Shown: one piece after another, positions 23,384 to 32,039 of the stretch
Position numbering within the stretch: the stretch's first letter is position 1
How the letters are laid out: each line of letters begins with the position of its first letter
Origin: JBDGPU01 sp042219525
GTDB lineage: Archaea > Halobacteriota > Halobacteria > Halobacteriales > Haloferacaceae
DNA: 64,000 bases
Direction of reading: 5' to 3'
Assembly: GCA_042219525.1 (NCBI GenBank)
Contig: JBDGPU010000009.1
Location: 13,420 to 77,419 of the forward strand
Made by a program: the position numbers and the translations under genes
The notes under the pieces: model-generated
The model's database searches: none
What the model saw: only the letters and a program-made list of their open reading frames with translations
What the model was told of the DNA's origin: nothing

Positions 23384-24460
23384 TCAGGGGTCGGGGTCGA
23401 ACACCTCGGGCTCCGCGCTGCCCTTGACGTTGATGACGCTCAGCGCCCCGCGGCGGCCGGCACGGGTCAGCGCGTGGTCGACCATCTTGATCGGGCCAGG
23501 GACCGGCGTGTCCATCTTCGCGGCGGAGACGGTGCCGGGAGCCACCGGGGTCGTCTCGACGTTCCGGGCCGGGTCGCTGACGAGGTCGCCGTCGCGGTAG
23601 AGCTTCGACCAGACGTTCCCGATCGGGTGCCAGGACGACAGCAGGTTCGGGCCGCCGTTCGAGAGGAACACGCGGACGTCGTCGCCCTTCTTCACGTCGA
23701 TCGGGCCGTAGCGGTCGCCCGTGAAGGCGTACGGCTCGCCGTTGAACACGACGTAGGTCGGGTCCTCCTGCTTCATCGCCTCCATGTCGAACTCGTGGTG
23801 GCCCTTCTCGCCGACCTCGCCGGTCGTGTAGAGCTCGTGCTGGCCGAAGAAGAGCTCGTGGTCGACCTCGGGGAGCCCCTCCTTCGGTTCGACAAGCAGT
23901 GAGCCGAACATCCCCGAGCTGATGTGCATGTCCAGGTTCGGGACCGCACAGTGGTAGATGAACGCGCCGGGGTAGGAGGCCGTGAACTCGATCTCGGTCG
24001 GCCCCTCTCCCGGGGCGAGGGTCGTCGCCTCCGCACCCCCGCCCGGGCCGTAGATGGCGTGGGAGTCGACGTTGTGCGGCATGTCGTTCTCCGCGGGGTT
24101 CTCGAACCGCAACCGGATGCGGTCGCCGACGCGGGCCCGGAGCATCGGTCCGGGCACGCGCCCGTTGAAGGTCATGTAGTTGAACGTGACCCCGGGTTCG
24201 ATCTCGGCGGTCACCTCCTCGGCCCTGAGCGTGAACTCGAGGGTCCGTGGCTCGTCCCGGTCGATCGGGTCGGGGATGTTCGTCGGGTCGGCAGCGACAC
24301 GGTCGACGTCCACCGACTTCGCGGCGTCGAGCCCGCTCGTCGCCGCCGTGGTTTTTGGCGCAGTTGATCCTTCACCCATACAGCCGGCGAGCATGCCTGC
24401 ACCGCTGAGGCCAACCGCCTGTAGGAATCGACGACGTCGGGTTTCGAACTGTTGGGACAT
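23384..24460 (-). CDS. nirK: Copper-containing nitrite reductase
   Basis: 358 residues with a twin-arginine start (RRRRFLQAVG) and lipobox-like GMLAGC (C27), so exported by Tat and probably lipid-anchored. It reduces nitrite to NO on the cell surface. Type 1 copper: H129 (MPHNVDSHA), C171, H179 and M184 in YHCAVPNLDMHISSGMFG. Type 2 copper: H134, H170 and H329 (VDHAL). The proton-shuttling residues D132 and H278 (SSWHPIG) are present. The shortened loop between C171 and H179 is the haloarchaeal form. The promoter has a one-off CGAA-N4-TTCG box at 24595. Electrons probably come from halocyanin (42809). Confidence 0.96.
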   Translation of the reverse strand: MSQQFETRRRRFLQAVGLSGAGMLAGCMGEGSTAPKTTAATSGLDAAKSVDVDRVAADPTNIPDPIDRDEPRTLEFTLRAEEVTAEIEPGVTFNYMTFNGRVPGPMLRARVGDRIRLRFENPAENDMPHNVDSHAIYGPGGGAEATTLAPGEGPTEIEFTASYPGAFIYHCAVPNLDMHISSGMFGSLLVEPKEGLPEVDHELFFGQHELYTTGEVGEKGHHEFDMEAMKQEDPTYVVFNGEPYAFTGDRYGPIDVKKGDDVRVFLSNGGPNLLSSWHPIGNVWSKLYRDGDLVSDPARNVETTPVAPGTVSAAKMDTPVPGPIKMVDHALTRAGRRGALSVINVKGSAEPEVFDPDP

Positions 24461-24559
24461 TGGGTCTCCCTCCAGTTGAGCATACGGGCAACTTTCACTA
24501 ATATCGGTGAGAAGATTCCAACAATACGAGAGTCAAAGGGAACATGTCTGGTGCATAGT

Positions 24560-24606
24560 ACTTAAAACAGGCTTTCGGCCGTGATTAGCTCGAACGAACG
24601 TGTGCG
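24560..24606 (-). promoter_or_regulatory. nirK promoter: CGAA-N4-T(G)CG box and TATA
   Basis: CGAACGTGTGCG at 24595-24606 has 11 of 12 consensus bases. TTTTAAG on the minus strand near 24560-24567 can act as TATA, giving a start near 24535 and a leader of about 75 nt to the ATG ending at 24460. A second, weaker core (GGAACATGTCTG, 24539-24550) lies at that start point. Confidence 0.5.
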
Positions 24607-24634
24607 AGTTCCCGACTGACGAGGGACCAGTCCT

Positions 24635-24720
24635 GAACTACTGTTCGGTGGGTCACGGCCCGGACCCGAACCACTATTCGGTGGGTCGCAGCCCGGACCC
24701 GAACCACTGTTCGGTGGGCG
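24635..24720. repeat. 33-bp tandem repeat, about 2.6 copies
   Basis: Units begin at 24635, 24668 and 24701 with gaac(c/t)actgttcggtgg and continue into cggcccggaccc. The period is exactly 33 bp. The array lies between the nirK promoter and the stop of the ABC1-kinase gene. An open frame across it (PPNSGSGPG repeats on the minus strand) is probably a by-product of the period being a multiple of three. Confidence 0.8.
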
Positions 24721-24772
24721 GCCACGGCGGTGTGAACGGCCTCTCGAGAACTGAACGTAGTCGCGACCCGGC

Positions 24773-26431
24773 TCAGTTGGCCGTCCTCTCGCGGACGAGG
24801 ACCGCCCAGGCAATTGCGGCGACGAGGAACCCGACGAACCCGTAGCGCGCGTCGACGGCGGTGAGGAGCGCGGCGGCGACGAACAACGAGGCGACGACGA
24901 CGCTATTGCCCACCAGCCGCCCTCGGATCCGGGCCTCCCGCTCGCGACGCGAGGCGACGTTCGCGTGAGTCGACTCGGCCTCCTCGACCAGCGACTCGAC
25001 CTTTTCGGGCAGTCGGATCGATGCTTCGAGCGCGTTGGCGAGCTGCTCGCGGCGCTCCTCGACGAGCTCTTCGGCGCCGCGTTCCAGCCAGCCCTGCTCT
25101 CGGAGGTACTGACGAACCTCGGTGACGAAGTCGAACTCGGGGTCGAGCTGCCGGCAGACGCCCTCCCCGACCGTTCCGACCCGGATGAGCAGCATCACCG
25201 ACGGCGGGATTCGGAAGGGCAGCTCGTACATCATCTCGCCGAGTTCGGCGACGATGTCCCGCCAGGTGAGCCCCTCGCGAGCTTTCAGCTCCTCGACGAC
25301 GAGCGATAGCACGCGGCCGACCTCGGCGCGGTCCGCGTCCGGGTCGAGCACGTTGAGGTCCACCAGCGCGTCCATCAGCATGTCGACGTCCTCGTGGACG
25401 ACGGAGCGATAGAGGTCGATGATCGTCGACTGCATCTCCGGGCCGAGGCGGTCGCTCATCCCGAAGTCGTAGATAACGAGCTGGCCGTCCTCGTTGACCG
25501 CGAGGTTCCCCGGGTGCGGATCCGCCTGATACACGCCATGGACGAGCCCCATCTCCATGTACACAGTGAGGATCCGGCGGGCGTACTCGGTCGGGTCGTA
25601 CCCACGCGCCCGCAGCTCTTCGGTGTCGGTGATCTTGGTCCCCTCGAGGTAGTCCATCGTCAGCACGCGCTCCGTGGAGACGTCGTCGTAGGCTTCGGGA
25701 ACCCGAACGCGCTCGTCGTCCGCGAAGTCCTCGCGGATCTCGATCATGATCCGCCGCTCGCGGTCGAAGTCCAGCTCCTCGAAGATGACGCGCTCGAAGT
25801 CGTCCGCGAGGTTCCGCAGCGAGTACTCGTACTGCTCCGGGACGAAGCGCACGAACGCGGGCAGCAGCCAGTTGATCACCCGGAGGTCGGTGTCGATCAG
25901 CGGTTCGATTCCGGGGCGTCGCACCTTGATCGCGACGTCGTTGCCCTCGTAGTTCGCCCGGTAGACGAACGCGAGCGACCCCCCGGCGACCTCCCGGACG
26001 TCCTCGAAGGGGTCGCCCTCGAACGTCGCCTCCAGGACTTCCCGCGGATCGCCGGTCACCTCCTCCGGCACGGTGTCCTGTAGCTGTGAGAGCTCCTCGC
26101 GGTACACCTTCGGGACGAGGTCCGGCCGGACGGAGAGCACCTGCCCGATCTTGACGAACGTCGGCCCGAGCGACAGCATCGTCTCGCGGAGCCGCGTCGC
26201 CCGCTCGCGGTGCGTCTTCTCGGAGATCTGCCGGGGTGGTCCGAAGAGCAGGAATCGCTGACGGTCCCGCAGGTACGCGACGATGAAGGGGAGAAAGTGA
26301 CGAAGGATCCGAACGAACCGACGATAGAATCCGACCACGACTACCCTGAACGTGCACCGGCACCGTCTTGATGGTGGTGGCTCCGTCGAACGGTCATTTG
26401 TCGGTGGTCGTCGGCTCGGTAACTGACCCAT
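24773..26431 (-). CDS. ABC1/UbiB-family protein kinase-like ATPase
   Basis: About 552 residues from the ATG ending at 26431; a GTG ending at 26338, just before VGFYRRFVRILRHFLPF, is an alternative that removes an odd Arg/Pro-rich leader. The UbiB core shows the KxGQ-type motif FVKIGQVLSVRPDLVPKVY, the Ala-rich nucleotide loop AGGSLAFVYRA, the lysine in VAIKVRRPGI, the catalytic ADPHPGNLAV and the metal-binding YDFGMSDRL. Two C-terminal hydrophobic helices anchor it (about 505-548). The family supports quinone or lipid biosynthesis at the membrane, with ATPase rather than classic kinase activity. It lies tail to the nirK promoter and has no obvious denitrification link. Confidence 0.92.
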   Translation of the reverse strand: MGQLPSRRPPTNDRSTEPPPSRRCRCTFRVVVVGFYRRFVRILRHFLPFIVAYLRDRQRFLLFGPPRQISEKTHRERATRLRETMLSLGPTFVKIGQVLSVRPDLVPKVYREELSQLQDTVPEEVTGDPREVLEATFEGDPFEDVREVAGGSLAFVYRANYEGNDVAIKVRRPGIEPLIDTDLRVINWLLPAFVRFVPEQYEYSLRNLADDFERVIFEELDFDRERRIMIEIREDFADDERVRVPEAYDDVSTERVLTMDYLEGTKITDTEELRARGYDPTEYARRILTVYMEMGLVHGVYQADPHPGNLAVNEDGQLVIYDFGMSDRLGPEMQSTIIDLYRSVVHEDVDMLMDALVDLNVLDPDADRAEVGRVLSLVVEELKAREGLTWRDIVAELGEMMYELPFRIPPSVMLLIRVGTVGEGVCRQLDPEFDFVTEVRQYLREQGWLERGAEELVEERREQLANALEASIRLPEKVESLVEEAESTHANVASRREREARIRGRLVGNSVVVASLFVAAALLTAVDARYGFVGFLVAAIAWAVLVRERTAN

Positions 26432-26464
26432 CAAAACGGGATCTTACCCTCCAACGACAGGTCC

Positions 26465-26824
26465 TTATAGTCCGAGGCTGATGCGGATCGCTCGATCAAT
26501 TTCGTGCATCCGGTTTGCTGGTACCGTCCCTTCTTTTTCCACAAACCGCTTATCAATATCGATGACGCGGATCTGGCTCAGGTCGGCGACTGAATCTTCG
26601 CTGAGGACGCTATTCTCCGAAAGGAGTTCAACCTCAAACGGATAGAGATTCCCTTCGTCGTACTCCTTGGTAAATGGCGCCACAATCGTGGTCGGGGAAT
26701 ACTTGTTTCCGGTATCGTTCTGGATGACGACACAGGGGCGAGCATCACCTGCCTGTTCGCTGCCTTCTACGGGTTCGAGATCGACGCGAATGATGTCGCC
26801 GCGTCGAATAGTGGGACCGCTCAT
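26465..26824 (-). CDS. MazF/PemK-family toxin
   Basis: 119 residues with the PemK-like barrel: IRRGDIIRVDLEPVEGSEQ, then ARPCVVIQND and IVAPFTKE, and a C-terminal helix (VPANRMHEIDRAIRISLGL). Such proteins are sequence-specific mRNA endonucleases that stop growth unless bound by an antitoxin. Its ATG overlaps the stop of the AbrB-type gene (ATGA at 26821), the antitoxin-first order of a type II module. The surrounding 26.4-28.1 kb has lower GC than the rest, consistent with recent gain. Confidence 0.9.
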   Translation of the reverse strand: MSGPTIRRGDIIRVDLEPVEGSEQAGDARPCVVIQNDTGNKYSPTTIVAPFTKEYDEGNLYPFEVELLSENSVLSEDSVADLSQIRVIDIDKRFVEKEGTVPANRMHEIDRAIRISLGL

Positions 26825-27099
26825 TCAGACTGCTCGTCTACTTCTGGAGCTTCACCAAGTGCTTCAGTCGCCTCGGCCGAGGCTGCATCCATTTCATCAG
26901 CTAGGCGCCTGGACCGTTCCGCACGCTTGCGGTAACCCTCCGCCAGTCGGTCCTCGTCGGTCGGTGGTTCGATAACGATTTCGTCGTTCGATTCGACAAA
27001 AACGACTTCGTCACCACCTTCGATGTTCCGCGCGTCACGCAGCTCTTTCGGGATTGTGACTTGACCCCGTTCGCCGACCTTTCGTTTGTGCTCCGGCAT
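26821..27099 (-). CDS. AbrB/SpoVT-type antitoxin
   Basis: 92 residues from the ATG ending at 27099 (PEHKRKVGERGQVTIPKELR), a typical swapped-hairpin AbrB DNA-binding domain, followed by a charged helical tail (RLAEGYRKRAERSRRLADEM) that would bind and mask the toxin. A start 21 bp upstream (MKYVCTHM) is possible but less like the family. It should repress its own promoter, which must lie in the AT-rich 27100-27160. Confidence 0.88.
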   Translation of the reverse strand: MPEHKRKVGERGQVTIPKELRDARNIEGGDEVVFVESNDEIVIEPPTDEDRLAEGYRKRAERSRRLADEMDAASAEATEALGEAPEVDEQSE

Positions 27100-27365
27100 A
27101 TGGGTACATACATATTTCACACCTATAGTTTTTACCGTCGTATTTCTTCCAGAGGTGGTGATTCGTATGAGTAATTCATTCTCGGCAGCCTTCTTTACCC
27201 ACTGACAGAGATACTGCGTTAGCTCTACTGGTCGGGTTTGCTCTGTCGGCTGGAGTTGTTAATAGTGTTGTAAAACGGTTTCTTTAAACAGAAATGGGAT
27301 GAAACACCGATTACAGGAGGACTGCTCGTCTATCAGATTTCATTTGGCATTCAAATTTAGCACTT

Positions 27366-27989
27366 CTAACGTAATCGATCTACTGCCCTGATACGGGACA
27401 TAACCTGATCAGCGACTTTCCTACACACTACTGGATTTATCGACCGAATCGTTACAATGAGTTCCTTGTGTTCCTCTTCGACTGCGTCCTCGTTTTCCAT
27501 TCCATGTCCGTTGGTTAATTCAGTATAGGATGATATGTAGGTACTCACGACCTGTTCATTTGACGAAGCCTCTCGTTCAATCTCGTTTGACATAATAGTA
27601 ATATCGGATGGATTCGACAAACCTGAATAATCACCTTTTTTACCGAGTCTGAAGGCGATAGATGTTCGCCAAGGAGGCCAGATACTCGTCCAAATCAATC
27701 CTATCGTCTTTTTACGGGCCCTCAAGCTACTGATGAAGTCGATGCCGCTTTTCGCACTTTTAATTGGCGAGGTCAGTTTATAAAAAATCCCATAAAAGAA
27801 CCGTACTTCGTGGAGAATTGCGCGAACTTTTAATCGAGTCGACGCCAAATCACGGTCATCTAATTGCTCTATTGATTCCCGGATGGAGGCTTGTCTTTGG
27901 CCCATCAAGACTAGAAGAGAAATGGCGATACTAATTGTCAGTAGACTCAATTCAAGCGAAAAGCCAGGCATAAAAATGAATATCGGCAT
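27366..27989 (-). CDS. Hypothetical membrane-anchored protein, low GC
   Basis: 207 residues. The N-terminal 30 form one hydrophobic helix (FSLELSLLTISIAISLLVLM) after a short MPIFIFMPG leader, followed by a mostly helical cytoplasmic part with several Lys, an unusual amino-acid choice for a haloarchaeon. The gene is clearly lower in GC than its neighbours. No family is recognised. With the MazF/AbrB pair it forms a 1.6-kb low-GC stretch that may be an acquired island. An in-frame M7 is an alternative start. Confidence 0.55.
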   Translation of the reverse strand: MPIFIFMPGFSLELSLLTISIAISLLVLMGQRQASIRESIEQLDDRDLASTRLKVRAILHEVRFFYGIFYKLTSPIKSAKSGIDFISSLRARKKTIGLIWTSIWPPWRTSIAFRLGKKGDYSGLSNPSDITIMSNEIEREASSNEQVVSTYISSYTELTNGHGMENEDAVEEEHKELIVTIRSINPVVCRKVADQVMSRIRAVDRLR

Positions 27990-28140
27990 TAGTTGTTAAT
28001 CTTTTTTATCATACAGTTTGTGATTTACATTGCAGAAACCGGCAATATATTGCTTGGTTCATCTACTGTATTGAGACACAAGGTAGACTCAGTTCCGTCT
28101 TCAATATCGAACAAAAAACCGCTGTTCCAGCTGCTTTTCC

Positions 28141-30141
28141 TCAATCGTCCGCCGTCGGCGTCGGCGTCGTCGCGTCCGCCTGCGACTCCCACAATGACGC
28201 GTACTCGCTGTCGCGGTCGAGCAGCTCGTCGTGCGAGCCGGTTTCGATCACTTCGCCGTCGTCCATGACGACGATGCGGTCGGCGCCGCTGATCGTCGAG
28301 AGCCGGTGCGCGATGACGAAGGCCGTGCGGTCGGCGATGAGGCGGTCGAGGCTCTCCTGGATGAGGTCCTCCGTCTCCGTGTCGACGTCGGAGGTCGCCT
28401 CGTCGAAGATGATGATCGCGGGGTCGTTGAGGAGCGCGCGGGCGATGGCGAGTCGCTGGCGCTGGCCGCCGGAGAGCTTGATCCCGCGCTCGCCGACCTG
28501 CGTGTCGTAGCCGTCCGGCAGGTCCTCGATGAACTCGTGGGCCTCGGCGGCCGTCGCGGCCTCGACGACGCGCTCGCGGACGGCGTCCGCGTCGACCGTC
28601 TCGCTGCCGTCGGCGTCGACGGCGGCTTTCGGCTCACCTTCGGCATCGAGGTCGGCGAACTCTTCGCCGACGATCTCCGGCTCGTCCATCTGGCCGCTCT
28701 CGACGCCCAGCGCCTCGCGGTCGCCGTAGGCGATGTTCTCGGCGACGGTCCCCGAGAAGAGGTAGGGGTTCTGCTCGACGATGGCGATCTCCTCGCGGAG
28801 CGTCCGGAGGTCGTACTCGCGGACGTCGACGCCGTCGACGGTGACGGCGCCGTCGTCCACGTCGTGGAGGCGGGCGACGAGCTTCACGAGCGTCGACTTC
28901 CCGGCGCCCGTTGCGCCCGCGAGACCGACCGTGGTGCCGGCCGGCACGTCCAGCGAGACGTCGCGGACGACCGGGTCGTGGTCGTCGTAGCCGAAGGTGA
29001 CGTCGTCGAACGCCACGTCGCCTTCGATCGTCTCGGGCGCGTGCGGGTTCTCGGGGTTGGTCACCGCGGATTCCTGATCGAGCAGGCCGAAGACGCGCTC
29101 GGCGCTGGACTCCGCGAGCTGGTACTTGTTCGCCGACTTGCCGACGCGGCGCATCGGGGAGTAGAGGCGGCGGAGGTAGAGGAAGAACGCGGCGAGGGCC
29201 CCGGCCCCGAGCGCGCCCTCGGCGTTGAAGATGATGTCGCGGCCGCCGATGTAGAGGACGACGACGAAGACGACGCCGGTCAGGAGCCGGAGCGCGGCGA
29301 AGAACCCGCGCCGGATCCGGAGCGCGCTCACTTTCTCGTCGTGGTACGTCTGGCTCTGGGCGGCCACGCGCTTGCGCTCGAACGCGTAGCGGTTGAACGC
29401 CTTGACGACGGCGACGCCGCCGAGGTTGTTCTCTAAGCGCGTGTTGAGCCGCGACACCGTCTCGCGGATCGCCTTGTATTTCGGCTCGATCCAGCGCAGG
29501 AAGAACGCGCTGGCGACGCCGATGATCGGCACCGGAGCGAGCGCGATCGCGGCCAGTTTCGGCGAGTAGAACCACAGTACGACGCCGATCCCGCCGACGG
29601 TCGCGATGACGCGGATCAGCTGTCGAAACTCCGTGTTGAGGAACTGCTCCAGCCGGTTGATGTCGCTGTTGAGGACGGACATCATCGCGCCCGTCTGGTG
29701 GTTCGCGAAGAAGCTCATCGAGAGGTGCTGGAGCTGGTCGTACGTGTCGTCCCGGAGGTCGCGCTGGATCTTCTGGGCCGCCGACTGGATGAGGTAGCGC
29801 GACGCGAACCGCGTCGCCGAGCGTATCAGGTACGCCAGTATCGCGATGACCACGAGCTGCTGCAGCAGCGCGAACCGTGCCACCTGTCCGGTGATCGGGT
29901 CGACCGGCACGATGCCGACGTCCGCGAGAAGCCCCGGCTCGCCGGACCCGAGGACCACCCGGTCGATCGCCGTCGCGACGATGATGGGAGGAACGAGCCG
30001 CGCGAAGCGGGTACAGAACGAGGCGATCACGCCGATCGTCAACCGGAGCCAGTAGGGCTTCGCGTACGCCAGCAGCCGTCGTATCGGGTTGCCGTCGACG
30101 TTCTCGCGGACGTTCTCGAAGCCGCCGTGTTCGTCCGCCAT
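28141..30141 (-). CDS. ABC transporter, fused permease-ATPase (MsbA/MDR type)
   Basis: 666 residues. Six-helix transmembrane domain (about 30-340; helices near 35-60, 90-115, 170-215, 285-310) followed by a nucleotide-binding domain: Walker A GATGAGKSTLVKL, an insertion of about 55 acidic residues after the Q-loop (AYGDREALGVESGQMDEPEI onward), signature KLSGGQRQRLAIARAL, Walker B IIIFDEATSD and H-loop IAHRLST. It works as a homodimer exporter of lipids, drugs or peptides. It is monocistronic with a 1.2-kb non-coding region upstream. The acidic insertion is longer than usual for this family. Confidence 0.92.
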   Translation of the reverse strand: MADEHGGFENVRENVDGNPIRRLLAYAKPYWLRLTIGVIASFCTRFARLVPPIIVATAIDRVVLGSGEPGLLADVGIVPVDPITGQVARFALLQQLVVIAILAYLIRSATRFASRYLIQSAAQKIQRDLRDDTYDQLQHLSMSFFANHQTGAMMSVLNSDINRLEQFLNTEFRQLIRVIATVGGIGVVLWFYSPKLAAIALAPVPIIGVASAFFLRWIEPKYKAIRETVSRLNTRLENNLGGVAVVKAFNRYAFERKRVAAQSQTYHDEKVSALRIRRGFFAALRLLTGVVFVVVLYIGGRDIIFNAEGALGAGALAAFFLYLRRLYSPMRRVGKSANKYQLAESSAERVFGLLDQESAVTNPENPHAPETIEGDVAFDDVTFGYDDHDPVVRDVSLDVPAGTTVGLAGATGAGKSTLVKLVARLHDVDDGAVTVDGVDVREYDLRTLREEIAIVEQNPYLFSGTVAENIAYGDREALGVESGQMDEPEIVGEEFADLDAEGEPKAAVDADGSETVDADAVRERVVEAATAAEAHEFIEDLPDGYDTQVGERGIKLSGGQRQRLAIARALLNDPAIIIFDEATSDVDTETEDLIQESLDRLIADRTAFVIAHRLSTISGADRIVVMDDGEVIETGSHDELLDRDSEYASLWESQADATTPTPTADD

Positions 30142-30280
30142 TTCCTTACTGTGGGGACCGCCGCCGGTTATGCGTTATCGTCGGCGATTCTCGTAGGGAT
30201 TGGAAGAGTTCTATTAGCGGGTCGGTTGTTAAGCGACCTCTACGGAGGTCCTTGGCAGGTGGAAATCCTCGATTGCTCTT

Positions 30281-30610
30281 GCTTATAAACTGTATTTAAT
30301 GGTGGAGGCACTGCTGCGCTTGACAGCACCGCAGACGCCTCGAAAGTCCTCGGCCGCTCTTGCTTATAAACTGTTTTTAAAGGTACAGACGCTGCTGCGC
30401 TTGACAGCACTGCAGACGCCTCGAAAGCCCTCGGCCGCTCTTGCTTATAAACTGTTTTTATAGGTGCAGACGCTGCTGCGCTTGCCAGCACCGCAGACTC
30501 CTCGAAAGCCCTCGGCCGCTCTTGCTTATAAACTGTTTTTATAGGTGCAGACGCTGCTGCGCTTGACAGCACCACAGACACCTCGAAAGCCCTCGGCCGC
30601 TCGCGGTCGC
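30281..30610. repeat. 81-bp tandem repeat array, four TATA-bearing units
   Basis: The sequence gcttataaactgt recurs at 30281, 30362, 30443 and 30524, exactly 81 bp apart. Each unit continues with ggtgcagacgctgctgcgct, gcagac, then cctcgaaagccctcggccgc. Units differ by a few scattered substitutions. On the minus strand the array is open for 126 codons (27-residue repeats such as ERPRAFEASAVLSSAAAS), but most differences change amino acids, so protein selection is unlikely. Each unit carries a TATA-like element. Confidence 0.9.
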
Positions 30611-30710
30611 TCCGCGACATATCTGGACCTCTCCGCCGCGAAAGACGGTCCGGGCTGCCTGCAGTAGCGGGCTGCCGGGCTGCGACTTTCTGGCCTTCGT
30701 TCGCTTCGTC

Positions 30711-30849
30711 GCCGGCGCGCGTCGCGCGCCGGCTGCCCGAGAGACCTGCGGTCTCTCGCTGCTCGCGAAGACACCGCCCGGCGCGGATAGGGGACGGCTT
30801 CGCGAGAAATCGGAGATTTCTCGGAGCCCGAAAATCTGCGATTTTCGGG
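30711..30849. other. Cluster of four strong hairpins
   Basis: Four near-perfect stem-loops follow one another: 30711-30733 (stem GCCGGCGCGC, 3-nt loop), 30738-30758 (stem CGAGAGAC, 5-nt loop), 30803-30823 (stem CGAGAAATC, 3-nt loop) and 30827-30849 (stem CCCGAAAATC, 3-nt loop). A wider inverted pair, CTCGCGAAG (30762-30770) with CTTCGCGAG (30798-30806), spans the gap between the second and third. No coding sequence is convincing here. It could be a structured RNA, a multiple terminator or a mobile-element end. Confidence 0.8.
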
Positions 30850-31409
30850 ACAGCGACTCCCCGTTGGCGCGACCGGCCATCGCCCTTTCAGTCCGCCAGG
30901 ACCGCGACCGCTCAGCAACCGCGCAGCACCGCGACCGCACAGCTACCGCAGGCATCAGCCCTCCCCAGCCTCGGCCGGCGCCGGAACCGCACCACCTCGG
31001 CGCCGGCCTCCCTCGCACGCGTTGCTCGCGCGCGCCACCGCAACCGCGCCGCACGCCGGACAGCCGGCGAGCGACCGAGCAACGCGAGGGAGTGAGCCGG
31101 ATGAGGAGCGCAGCGAGCAGCGCGACCGCCTCAGCGGCTGGGGCTTTCAAGCTGTGCTGAGTAGTGTCGCCCGTGACGATGCCCGAGTTTATATATAAAC
31201 GCGACCGCTCAGCGGTTGGGGCTTTCAAGCTGTGCTGGGTAGTGTCGTAGGCGACGACCGCTTCGTCAATCCACGCTGCCGAGCGTAAGTGGTCGTCGGG
31301 AGAGTCGGCAACGAGGTATCATCGTGGCACACTCACCGTATCATCAGCCACATTTGAATCAAGAATAGATTAGCGGGCCGAGATTTGAAATAGCGTGTGG
31401 GCGTTTACC
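30850..31409. repeat. Non-coding region with a 47-bp direct repeat and a TATA palindrome
   Basis: Direct copies at about 31122-31169 and 31201-31247 share gcgaccgc(c)tcagcgg, then tggggctttcaagctgtgct and agtgtcg, differing at about four positions. Between them lies a perfect 14-bp palindrome gtttatatataaac (31187-31200), a strong TATA box on either strand. The rest, 30850-31120, is Ala/Arg-rich in every frame with no believable gene. Confidence 0.75.
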
Positions 31410-31970
31410 ATGACAAAGGTACTACGTGAGATGGACGACGATCAAGCGCAGGGATCGGACGATCCGAAGGCGGCCGCCAGGGCAGTAGAATTCTCGGGCC
31501 GTCTCTCACTGCGGATCGACCAGTTCGTGCACGCCGTCGAGTTGGCGGCCGCGGCGCTGTTCGCACTCCTGTTCGCGGTGGGCGTCGTCGATCTGATGCT
31601 CAAGATCCTCGAGGCTGTCAGCAGCGGGCGGATTACGGACCCTCTCGTCGTGATCAGCTTCATCGACACCGGCCTGCTCCTGCTCATCATCGTCGAGGTG
31701 TACGAGACGGTCGTCGCGTACACGCAGGAAAGCGAGACGCGCAAGATCGTCAGACTCGTGATCTACACGGGCGTCATCGCGATGGTGCGAAAGGCGATCA
31801 TCTTCCGGACCGGCGAGTACGCGACCTCGCTGGACGCGCTGTACGCCGCGGTCGCCTACACGGTGATCATCTTCGGACTCGTCGGCCTCCTTCTCGTCGA
31901 GCGCGCGGAGACGGAGGCGCTTCTTCCCGGGTCCTGGCGCGTCCCAGGGGTTCGGTCGGTGCGGATTTGA
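31410..31970 (+). CDS. PsiE-family membrane protein
   Basis: 186 residues from the ATG at 31410. A hydrophilic N-terminus is followed by four hydrophobic helices (about 43-65, 78-100, 118-135, 145-165) in the arrangement of phosphate-starvation-inducible PsiE: FVHAVELAAAALFALLFAVG, a middle loop with ETVVAYTQESETRKIVRL, then VRKAIIF. The family is found in many prokaryotes with no established biochemical function; the name comes from a phosphate-starvation phenotype in Escherichia coli. It is monocistronic, next to the non-coding repeat region. Confidence 0.75.
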   Translation: MTKVLREMDDDQAQGSDDPKAAARAVEFSGRLSLRIDQFVHAVELAAAALFALLFAVGVVDLMLKILEAVSSGRITDPLVVISFIDTGLLLLIIVEVYETVVAYTQESETRKIVRLVIYTGVIAMVRKAIIFRTGEYATSLDALYAAVAYTVIIFGLVGLLLVERAETEALLPGSWRVPGVRSVRI

Positions 31971-32039
31971 TCGGCGCGGAGGTCCCTGGGGGTTCGTCGG
32001 GGCATACGTTTTTGAGGGAGTGCGCGACAATCGCACCCA

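Noticed and set aside
24562..24813. 83-residue NSGSGPG-repeat protein between nirK and the ABC1 gene
   Set aside because: It is created by the 33-bp repeat and overlaps the end of the ABC1 gene and the nirK promoter.
30240..30620. 126-residue protein made of 27-residue repeats
   Set aside because: The frame stays open because 81 is a multiple of three; differences between units mostly change amino acids, which argues against protein selection.
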